A stretch of 22,294 nucleotides of DNA, taken from contig JABANP010000688.1 of assembly GCA_013115135.1 (NCBI GenBank), positions 1 to 22,294 of the forward strand. Direction: 5' to 3'. The number at the start of each line of letters is the position of its first letter. Within the stretch, counting starts at the first letter, position 1. The notes beneath the pieces were generated by a model. That model was not told the origin of the DNA and searched no databases. It was given only the letters and a program-made list of their open reading frames with translations. A program made the translations under genes and the position numbers. Shown here in pieces: positions 9,282-18,032 of this stretch. The stretch comes from Perkinsus olseni. Its lineage: Eukaryota > Perkinsozoa > Perkinsida > Perkinsidae.

Positions 9282-11222
9282 TTATAACCGCGAGTAGCAC
9301 TCGTTGTCCCACCGTTGGCTGTTGATAACGCGGTCGGCGAACTCGCCGACGTTCTCCAAGCATCCCTCGGGGTCATTCTTGAAGAAGAGGAAGTACCCCT
9401 GGATGTCCGCCAACGACAATGGCGTCCCTTCCAACTTCCTGGGCATCACCATCAGCCCTCAAACGACGACATTTTTTACTTGGCCGCGGAGCTCACCTGG
9501 CGAATTCCTCCGCCCACTCGATCGCGTCCGGATAGAAGCGAACGAACATACGCCGCATCTGTTCTCGAGTCGCCAACCCGACGTGGACCTTCACGTCCAC
9601 TCTCCCTGACAGAACGGTAGGCGAGCACCAATGAAGCTGATGGCGCATACCCGGGCGGACTAGGACTGGCGGAAGGAAGGAGGGCCTGTTGGTGGTCATG
9701 AAGACGAGTCGCTCTTCAGTAGAACCGACGCCATCCAGGGCGTTGAGGAGCCCGGAGAACGTCATGGGACGGATACCTGAGGGGAGGGGGAGATTAGAGG
9801 GCAGAGCAGCTAGGAGAAGTCACCTTGATGGCGCGAATCCGCCGGCGACTTCTCAGAAGGCTCGTATTCTGGTAAAACACAATCGACGTCCTCGAGGAGG
9901 ATCAGGCACCTAATGGGAAGGCCCTCGGAGTATCGAGAGACGGAGAGACCTAGGGTCACTTGGGAGGGACAGTGGCAAGAAGCCGCTGAAGTCTGTCGTC
10001 GGACATGGTCGGGTCGCCCAGGTTCAGGACTGCTATATTGTACCTGGGGAGACCAAATTTCCAAGAACTATGAACATCTCCATAGGACTACCGTCGACGA
10101 CTACATCACCATACCGCAACTTACGCAACATACGCGAAAAGTGAGGGTAGGGAGCAGTGCGTGCAGAGCCGCTCTCCCCCAGTTACTGTATATGGCCAGC
10201 TAAAGCCATTATATAGCTGGTCTTGCCGCAGCCTGGCGGACCATAGAAGAGGTATCCTCGGCGATAGGGTATGCCTCTATCAAGATACCTGCAGGACGGT
10301 GGGAGTCAGAGTAGGCAGGGAGGCCTGCTACTACCAGGAACCGGTGGAGAGGAACTCCTTCACATCAGAGGCGATGGTCTCCGCTGCTGTGCCGTCCAGG
10401 ATCACTGAGGTGAACAGTGACGGATGAGGATTGTTAGAAAACTGTTATGTGAATAGCCATCAAGTCGGGGCTCAGGATCGGCGAGCGGGCGTGATCATCA
10501 TCATCAGTACGATGGCGACTATCATGTTCCATTCTACGTTCGAAGACGACAATATATGACTCACCTGAGTCGAACGGTCGAACCGTCTTAGGATTCCCAA
10601 AGGGGCGCCATTCATGACCGGCCGCATTGTATATAACAGTCTTGCCCTCCTCCCGGTTGGCCGCCATACTCTGGGCTTCTAGCAGGAGCTCTGAAGGGAC
10701 CGTGCGTGGGAGACCCAGCAGCCCATCCAACCTACCTTGGAACTTTCCTGCATTCCACGCAAGCGTTGTTAGCGTGAGTGTCTCCCATGGTGAGCCTGTG
10801 GTGATGTCCACGGTGGAGTTGTTACGCTCCCGCTCCACCAGCATCCATGCACCTACTATCAGCCTCCCGAGAGGAAGGAGACACCATTGAGGGCGCCCTA
10901 AACAACCCGACACCGGTGGTATACTATCACTTAGAAAACGCAGCGACGTGGTATTCATAACAACTTCGAATTTCAAGAACTGTAATCAAGGTAGGCTGAG
11001 ACTGGAGAACGATTTCGCTAGAGTTAGCTTGGTAATGATGGTCGAACTAACGTAGAACGATGATAACTGTACGGGTACCCATTCCCCTCGACTTACCGTT
11101 AAATTTCATCAAGTGGCGACCAGGGCTGGGTATAGAATCGAAGGAGGTAGTCATCCGGCCGGAGACATCTTTGGAGTGATTCGTCTCCACGCCTGAGCTC
11201 AGCAGGGATCACCGTGTCCGGC

Positions 11223-11254
<32 letters not shown>

Positions 11255-12071
11255 CTGATGATGATGATGATGATGATGATGACAGGGTAGCCATTCGGAT
11301 CGCGCCGTGGCAGGCACAAGTACCACTCCTCGCTCAAGGACACACCGATACATGTACGGAAAGTGCTGGTGTTGTGACAGAGTGTTCGGAGGTAACAGGA
11401 GGGTCGCACTACTGTTCTGGCATTACCTATGTGTTGAGTATATCTGCCATTCTTCGTTACCAGCCACTGCATGACCCACTGGTAGGAGTAATCCTTGCTA
11501 GGTATCTCCAAGGAGCACAGTGCCCGTCGTCGGAAGACTGTCTGTAGGCTCGTCGCTGAGGATGGATCAACACAGTTTGTGCCGGGAAAGAGCTCGACTA
11601 GGGTCAGACAAGCCGGAAAGGTGACGTGGGTTGCGGCCTCAGATACTTTCGATCAAAGCCAAGGCCAACCTCGGATACTTTCGATCAGATGCCAGGGTCA
11701 ACCTCGGATATTTTCGATCAAAGCCAAGGTCAACCTTGGATACTTTCGATCGAAGCCTAGGTCAACCTTGGATACTTTCGATCAAAGCCAAGGTCAACCT
11801 TGGATACTTTCGATCGAAGCCTAGGTCAACCTTGGATACTTTCGATCAAAGCCAAGGTCAACCTTGGATATTTTCGAAAAGACGGATATGTCGGGAATGC
11901 TATCAGGGTGCGGTAATGCTCACAAGAGGTTCTGAGGAGGCCCATGACCGCGCCCACTCCAACCAGGCCGAAGCCGGCTCCAAAATACGGGTTAGATGAC
12001 AGCCACTCGGGGAAGTAGGACAGTATACCGCTATCAGGAGGGACAGGGGAGGGGGGCCCTGACATCACCAT
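9282..12071 (-). CDS. BCS1: Mitochondrial AAA chaperone BCS1, complete, 12 exons
   Basis: Exons: 12071-11924, 11555-11427, 11192-11097, 10852-10736, 10690-10565, 10404-10335, 10288-10187, 10043-9960, 9909-9824, 9776-9651, 9605-9497, 9438-9282 (TAA). Every junction is GT-AG and frame-consistent, giving 449 residues (animal BCS1 about 420). The N-terminus has the typical inner-membrane segment [14 protein letters not shown] (residues 27-40), then the BCS1 domain ([48 protein letters not shown]). The AAA domain shows Walker A GPPGCGKT (245-252), Walker B LILLEDVD (293-300), [15 protein letters not shown], sensor MTTN (346-349) and VRPGRVD with the arginine finger. The C-terminus has [16 protein letters not shown]1 translocates the folded Rieske iron-sulfur protein into complex III, so a working bc1 complex is implied. 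Start at 12071 or 12065; a further N-terminal exon is possible. Confidence 0.96.
11222..11281. repeat. Trinucleotide microsatellite (GAT/ATC) in BCS1 intron 2
   Basis: About 20 GAT units with one GCT interruption near 11254. It lies wholly inside the intron 11193-11426, as fixed by the flanking BCS1 exons, so apparent poly-His and poly-Ile readings are not protein. Confidence 0.93.
11642..11877. repeat. 32-bp minisatellite, about 7.3 copies, in BCS1 intron 1
   Basis: Seven units of 32 bp (the second has 33) plus a partial unit, each starting gatactttcgatc or gatattttcgatc. From the third unit on, two variants alternate (caaagccaagg and gaagcctaggt), a 64-bp higher-order pattern. In the first variant, unit ends contain CCAAGGT-CA-ACCTTGG, a perfect 7-bp inverted repeat. 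The array sits inside the 368-bp intron 11556-11923. Confidence 0.95.
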
Positions 12072-12115
12072 CAACCTAGTCTGGTCGGATGGAGTCCTTT
12101 GCGGTATGTGCGGAC

Positions 12116-12292
12116 TCACCTCCTACCCGAGCGGCCCCTGGTCCACCTAAGGCTACTGCTTGCATTTAGTAGAAGCTCAAAAATGACTTCAGCTTCAGCT
12201 TGCACTAACTGGCTGCCAACGACTTGGTCCCCATAGTTAAACAACACGACAAAGCAGACCATACCGAAGAAACTCATCTTGGAAGAGAGCAT
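12116..12292 (-). CDS. 58-codon ORF with hydrophobic N-terminus upstream of BCS1
   Basis: The ORF begins MLSSKMSFFGMVCFVVLF, like a signal peptide or anchor, and ends in an Arg-rich stretch (RWTRGRSGRR) before TGA. The last codons overlap a consensus donor GTGAGT (12119-12114). Splicing from there to the AG at 12076-12077 would fuse it in frame to the BCS1 start. It is therefore either an alternative first exon of BCS1, a separate small secreted peptide, or chance. Confidence 0.35.
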   Translation of the reverse strand: MLSSKMSFFGMVCFVVLFNYGDQVVGSQLVQAEAEVIFELLLNASSSLRWTRGRSGRR

Positions 12293-12565
12293 CGTAGTGG
12301 CAGCTACGGAATGGCAGCTCTATCGAAGGTCACCACCGTCAAGCCACCTACTGTTGAACAATGTTACAAAATGTTAGACGGCGTAGTGACCGTATCGTTG
12401 TTGTTATATTACACGAAGAGTACAACAAAGGGCATAGAAGCGGTGGTCGCAGGCTCCGAGCTCACAGGCGTACGGTGATGACCAGTCGTCTGATGCCACT
12501 ACCAAACAGGGTTGACAACAGTCCTACCGCTCTAGGCCACTAGCACAGCAAGAGCACCGACGTTG
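12293..12565. other. Intergenic interval
   Basis: Lies between the membrane-protein gene and the BCS1 upstream ORF. No motif-bearing ORF on either strand; plus-strand ORFs here lack recognizable features. Confidence 0.4.
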
Positions 12566-12582
12566 AGGGCCCCCGGGACCCT
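12566..12582 (-). other. GC-rich stem-loop overlapping the stop codon of the membrane-protein gene
   Basis: In minus-strand RNA, AGGGUCC pairs with GGGCCCU (one U-G pair) around a CGG loop, starting at the A of the UAG stop codon. It is a compact 7-bp GC-rich hairpin; function unknown. Confidence 0.55.
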
Positions 12583-13904
12583 AGGTAGGTATGATAAGTG
12601 CCGTACGTCTCTTCATGGCCTTCTTACGACGTTTATCGACACGTATGGACCATATAACAAATACTACCATTATGAAGGCAGCAACACAGCCTATAACCAG
12701 GCCTTGCGCCTGCTTCCACGGGTCTTCAATAATGTTAGGTAATATGCCAGGGTCAGGCCCATCCACTGCTCCTTGCCGCATGATGTCTCCGATCTGGCCG
12801 TACATGACGGGACAGGAGAGACGGTTACCACCGAGTTGGAGGGTGTACCGATTCTCGTACGACACGGCGATTGTCTGCGCGTCACCTACCCGGTCCAACA
12901 GACTTGTCTTGATGAAAACCGATATGAGATCGTAGTAAAGGACATAGGAGATGTTCCCGTTGGTACCGATACTGTAGGTGAGCGGATTATTCCTAGGCAT
13001 GGTGGCGAGCCTACCAGGCGTATCGTACGAGGTCAAGTTGAGGGAGCCCCAGAAGGTTCCAACTACAAAGTTGAATGACCCTACAAAAATAGAAGGATGG
13101 TAGGCCGTGACCGGAGCATAGTCGGTGACGAATATCCCTTGGCCGAGAGCACCGAGTTGGGCTTCGTCAGCGTTAGTCGCATTAAGGGAATAAGTTGAAG
13201 CGCAATACACACCCGCGATAGGGCGCGTGGCTCCGTCCTTAGAACACCGCTCGATCTGATTCCCGGCCGTGTACAGAGGGAGACGATTAGTGTCGGCATT
13301 CGGGCCAGTGATGAACCTGAAGGGACTCGCGCTGACGATGACGACTACCATCCCTCCCCTACTACCATGTTTCGTTCAGAGCCAAGAGAAGGTAGGTAAG
13401 CTCGTTCGTGTCTCGCTGAATAAGGCCAGTATCTTTCATAAAGTTGAACGCCTTGCTCACACATAAGCTCATACTATGATACGTGATAGACACTTGGCTC
13501 TGCTGTATGCTCACTGGGCTGGAGTCGTTAGGGAAAGTCTGCTTGACTGTGGCAAACTCGTCTTGACATAAGTAGACTTGCCGGGTGGCCGGGTCACCGT
13601 CGGCGGACATGTCCACGTAGAGCCCGATGTATGCTTTGGTTTGATCGGTATTATCAAAGCTAATGTAGACCTCGTGCACACCCTCATAGGAGTTGAACGT
13701 GTCCTCTTGAGAGACCCAACGGCAGTATCCCGTAGAATCGTCAGCGGCTGTTGAATCCACCATCACCACCAACCATATTAGGATTACTATCATGACCAAT
13801 CCCAAAACACGACACACAGGTCGTCCTTTCCGTCGCCAATGATACGGCAGTAGTAGTAGGTCCTGCATTCCCTTACTATACCACGAACATTTCCGATTCA
13901 ACAT
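12581..13904 (-). CDS. Membrane protein of unknown family with large luminal/extracellular region
   Basis: Two exons, 13904-13366 and 13316-12581 (TAG), joined in frame over a 49-bp intron, give 424 residues. No family recognized. After a basic segment (WRRKGRPVCR) comes a hydrophobic stretch VLGLVMIVILIWLVVMV (about 33-49), a signal anchor or signal peptide. A long central region has several Asn-glycosylation sequons (NDS, NET, NAT, NLT, NIS) and at least six cysteines. A second membrane segment, VIGCVAAFIMVVFVIWSI (about 385-402), is followed by a strongly basic tail (DKRRKKAMKRR). This fits a type I surface or endomembrane protein if the first segment is cleaved. A pyrimidine-rich acceptor (TTCTTCGCAG) lies 11 nt before the chosen ATG; a 4-codon out-of-frame uORF begins in between. 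A GTG further upstream (13934) is in frame but not used here. Confidence 0.8.
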
Positions 13905-14207
13905 AAACACATCAACTGCGAAGAAGACACCCACGATAGAGAGACGCAGCGCGATAAGAGGTCACACGGAGAAGGTACGGATGAGGGCGTCACCCTCCCT
14001 TACAGGAAGGAAATTCTCCCAAGGCCGGCCCCGTATGGCAGGTCAGGCTGCTGGAGGATGCTTGGCACCTTCATGAACCCGCTTTAACATCCCGAGAGCA
14101 CGTTTTTGGACGTAATCGTTGCGCGGAATGAGTATACGGTTGAGCGTTTTAACCCAGGTAAAAACGTTTGTATCGCGTGCCAGCCTCGAGTGGTTCGGCT
14201 TTGTAAA
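13905..14207. promoter_or_regulatory. Divergent strand-switch region
   Basis: All spliced genes to the left are on the minus strand and all to the right on the plus strand; this 303-bp gap separates the membrane-protein and SR-protein starts. It probably contains the promoters of both clusters. I saw no TATA-like element I would stake a call on. Confidence 0.55.
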
Positions 14208-16074
14208 ATGGCTGGAGAAACTTCTGTTGACTACTCTTGCCCGGCCCCCGGTGATGCTCCCACTGGTGGGGCCCAGAGCCCCAAGTCCCCCGCTCACGAT
14301 AAGGACACCGAACGCGTTCAGTCGGAGGCCCCCAGAGATTCAGCAGAAGCCCCCGCGAATACCGCACCGCTAGGGGCTAGTGACGTGAAGGATGCTCCTT
14401 CCGGACAGCCTACTACCTCCACGGAAGCCTCTGGTAGTTGTACTGGTCGCATGGAAGCGTCCCGTGCCACTCCGGCTCGAGCGAGCAGCAGCACCGACTC
14501 CATGTCGGACGATGGCCGGCGTCAGAGAAGCACCTCTGGCGACCGTCGTCGTGATGACAGCTACGATGATGAAATCAGGCGGGAGCCTAGGCGAGATAGG
14601 TCGAGGTAAGGAGAAGGTCAGTCCTAGTGCCCCTCTCACTTCCCTTTAGGTCTCGATCGGCCCCTCGTCGATACGGTCGCGCCGAGATCACCCCTGCCAG
14701 AATGCCCCCGCAGCCAGGGTGTGCGTCTCGCATCTGGGTTGGCGGCCTGCCCTCAGACGTCCGTGATGCTGAGCTCGAGGATAGGTTCGGTAAATTCGGT
14801 AAGTCGCACGAGGTTGCCGTCTGGGAGTTACGGTTGGTGTGGTAGGTCGTGTCACTGATGTGAAGATCTGCCAGTCGTCAAGGGACACCTACGCCTTCCT
14901 CCAGTTCGAGACTGAGAATGCGGCCACGGATGCCATCGAGGATGTGGACCAGACTAAATTCGGTGGCTTCACTATCAAGGTGAGTGACACCCACTTAAAT
15001 GGGCTCTGAGGAAGTTCCTGCAGGTCGCTCATGCTACACGACAATCTACCGATAGTCGCCGTCCAAACGACTCCTATAACAGGTGGGTGCCTCACAGTGG
15101 ATGGGGGGGTTTACAGCAGAGTATGGTCAGGGACTGGAGAAGGCCTTCTTATGGCGGCCGCTGGGGCGCTGGCGGCTACAGTGGTGGATACTCTTCGGAA
15201 TTCAGAAGGGGATATCAGGATAGACGTGGCGGGGATTGGTACCGGGAAGGTAAGTCCTCACCAGCTTACCTCTCCTTGTGGATGTGCTTGTCCTAGACCC
15301 TCGTGGAGGCCGAAGGGATGACTATGGAAGAGACGTCGCGACTCGTCGTGACTACCCTGAGTAAGTCTACCACCATCCTCAACTCTATCACCATCTCCTC
15401 GCACTCAGTTACAGCCCTCCCGGCAGCCGTTCGAGGACCGCCGACCCTCATGGCTCCTGGGACCGTGACGGTGGCCGTGCTAGTCGTGGTGGGGATGGGT
15501 CTCCTCATGGTGGCCGCCGTACTGATGGTGACAGTGGAGTCAGCTACTACGATGACAGAGACACCCCACGCCCTGCTGGCCGCTATGGTGGGGCGGCGGC
15601 TCCCAGAGGGGCACTACAGCTCAAGTTGGAGAATCTCCCTGAGGATATGAGCTGGCAAGAACTCAAGCAACTTGGTGAGAGTTTTCGATTGCTGATGGCT
15701 GGTGACGCTGTTGTTGATGTCAGGCAAGGATTATGGCAGCTCTTGCTCGTTCGCCAGGACTTTCCGTGAAGGCCGAGTTTGCTGTGGTGTGCTAGAGTAT
15801 ACTGACGCTGCACAGGTAGAGTAGAGTTAGCCGTGTTGGTTCAGACTCAGTAGTTTAGGTTGATGATGTCATCAAATCCTTGGACGGCAGACGTATCCAG
15901 GGGTGCACTGACCGCCTCCGTATCACTAGGAATGAGGGCTCTCGCAACACTGGTAGGAGCTCCTTGCCATCTGCATGGTTGACGTCAAGATTCCGCCTTG
16001 CCTCAGGTGGTGATGACGATTCCTCTTACGATATTAAAAGATACGATCGGCCTCGTGGTGGTATGCGCTATTAA
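14208..16074 (+). CDS. SR-type splicing factor with RRM and pseudo-RRM, 9 exons
   Basis: Exons: 14208-14605, 14650-14798, 14846-14979, 15024-15249, 15297-15360, 15409-15674, 15724-15815, 15859-15952, 16007-16074 (TAA), all GT-AG and in frame, 496 residues. Residues 1-100 are Ser/Pro/Ala-rich and disordered. An Arg/Ser/Asp-rich block (about 105-145, RREPRRDRSRSRSAPRR) follows. RRM1 (about 160-227) has RNP2 IWVGGLP and RNP1 DTYAFLQF. A Gly/Arg/Tyr-rich linker (228-390) contains RGG and GGY elements. The second domain (about 393-468) carries SWQELKQ (405-411), matching the SWQDLKD signature of the SR-protein pseudo-RRM as in SRSF1. The C-terminus is short and lacks a classic RS tail. Such proteins bind exonic enhancers and recruit the spliceosome in the nucleus. 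The architecture is SRSF1-like with the RS-like block moved to the front. Confidence 0.93.
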
Positions 16075-16525
16075 TTTTTCCGCGTATTTTCCTGGTCCAT
16101 GTTGAATCTTGGATACTGGTTGATGATAGTAGGCGTAGATAGACGTTATCAAGCGGTGCGCCTCCTCCTCCCTGTGGTGGCTAGTACTGTTACCCACCAG
16201 CCGCAGTCCTATTATTATTGATACTACCACTACCACTACTATGAATATGCGTTGAAAGGGGGTGTATTACGCGGGATATAAATGGTCCTGATAACAATAC
16301 TTGTAGATGCATTGATGGTCGTGGAGTATCCTTGCCTTTATCACTTCTTAGTTATTTTTATACAAACTACCGCTATCAGTGGGTATGAGACAATGGGAGA
16401 GATGAATGACAAATACTATCATTCAAGACCAACCCACACTGGCAATGCGACATCCCCTGTGGAATGCTTATCCTACGTTCCCTCATATTCAGTGGTCCAC
16501 CAGCTTGTGTATTCTTATTAGCGTT
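16075..16525. other. Intergenic interval between the SR and ThTPase genes
   Basis: AT-richer than its surroundings, with no motif-bearing ORF. It ends with TTATTAG just before the ThTPase start. No strong stem-loop seen. Confidence 0.45.
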
Positions 16526-17875
16526 ATGTCTGCTACTACTACTGCTAGTGCTGCCGCAGCTGCAGCGGCACGATTGGAGGTTGAGAGGAGGATAGCGCTT
16601 TCGTCCTCGGCGGAGGTTGCCACCTTCTTATCTAAGCTCGGAGCGCCCGTCCGTCGTGTTGTGCTCCACGACACGTACTGGGATGACCATGAGATGTCGT
16701 TGGTCAGGTGACTGGGGGTATTGTGGCTCATGTGCGTTGATGGTAGACATCGATGGTCATTACTATTGTTGCTCGAATACTAGTATTGTTGGCCCTACAT
16801 CCACTATCTTGTTAATATGTGTACTAGTTTGGTGGTATAGAGACTTCGCGCGTGAGTATCTTATAGTATGTATCATCCCCTCGTATGTCATATGCGTTGT
16901 ACATTGCGAATGAGGATTATCAGTATTATTGTGCCCTGGCCTTAGTAATACATCTCGGTTTACGCAACCTGGAATATTCCTCTATAAAACTGAGCACGTC
17001 ATGCATCGTCGTTATATTATCCGCCCTATCCCAAGCGCTGTATGGCCAGCACTTGGTGTACCGTATTCAGGAAAGATCAATGGCTTCGACTCCGTAATGG
17101 TGGATGGGAAATGAAGGTTCCAGGTATTTCGAATGGCTCTCATAACGGCTCTTCGATCTATAATGAGTTGGAAGGAGAGAGTAATGTGAAGGAGGTAACA
17201 CAGATTCATGACAGTGAATGTTTGCCTAGGTCTCGGTAACTTCAGTTTTTATTTCCGTCTGTCGACCGTCCCTGCGTCGATCTTCGTGGTCTTCTGGATC
17301 AGCGAGGTTTTAAGGTCTTCGCTGAGCTCACTAGTGATAGGACTACATACCATGCCGTTCAGGATGGCAGGGTAACCTGGGGATAGGGCCAAGCTTCGTC
17401 TCCGTGGTGGATGAGCTGTAGGAGTGTGGACATGTATCATCGCTTCAGACGATCAATGTGGATGTGGACTCGGCAACCTTTCCTAACGACCCTGTGCCCT
17501 ACTCCATCATAGAGCTGGAGGTGCTATCGGAGGCCTCGACTGGGGACGCTGATGGGGACGAGAAGACCGCGGCGAGTGATGCGATCATCGATGTACTGTG
17601 GGCCACGGCTACTTGCGGATTTTGTCGATTTCCGTATCGTTATCAGGATTTCATGGACCGGATGGGCATAGCGGGGAAAACAGTGCGGCCCCGCAGCAAA
17701 CTTGTTGAGTGAGCGAAGAGGTGTTAGGAGTTCCCCAGGACGGTAAATGGGCAGGTATCTTGCACGACATGATCGGGAACGCTTGACGAAGCTCGCTGAG
17801 GCCTCTCCTAAGTACAGGAATATTGTGTGCCAGCTCATGGGGTCTGAGTGGGTTGATGAGCACGTGCCTCAGTAG
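16526..17875 (+). CDS. CYTH-superfamily protein, thiamine-triphosphatase-like, 6 exons
   Basis: Exons: 16526-16707, 17071-17194, 17246-17371, 17449-17592, 17647-17708, 17755-17875 (TAG), in frame, 252 residues (animal ThTPase about 230). The N-terminus LEVERR matches the CYTH signature ExExK with Arg in place of the Lys (residues 18-22). Next come HDTYWDD (about 48-54), KDQWLRLRNGGWEMKVPG (62-79, equivalent to the WLR-R...WELK segment that binds the triphosphate), INVDVDSATF with Y-SIIELEVL (acidic metal-binding strands), and a C-terminal helix with KLVEYLARH, like human ThTPase. Family members hydrolyse thiamine triphosphate or inorganic triphosphate in the tunnel of an antiparallel barrel with Mg2+. 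Substrate cannot be told from sequence alone. The fourth intron (54 bp) is stop-free in frame. Confidence 0.9.
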
Positions 17876-18032
17876 CATGCTGCTGGTCGCCTCATACTGG
17901 GCCTTTAATAAGTTTCCTACTGCCGTTCTTGCTGGCTCTGTTGGGTTGTTACAGCCGAGCCCTTGGGAGGTACCGCCGTCAGCGGTGATAACAGGTGCCG
18001 ACAAGCTGAACTCGATAGTGTGTATTTAGTAT

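Noticed and set aside
11099..11511. Minus-strand ORFs with poly-His or poly-Ile runs
   Set aside because: They read the GAT/ATC repeat, which lies inside BCS1 intron 2; flanking BCS1 exons splice around it in frame and match the family.
11495..11999. Plus-strand repeat proteins over the minisatellite
   Set aside because: The 32-bp unit is not a multiple of three and happens to be open in several frames; it lies antisense within BCS1 intron 1.
13904..13934. Longer N-terminus for the membrane protein
   Set aside because: The codon at 13934 is GTG and lies upstream of a strong acceptor; the first in-frame ATG is at 13904.
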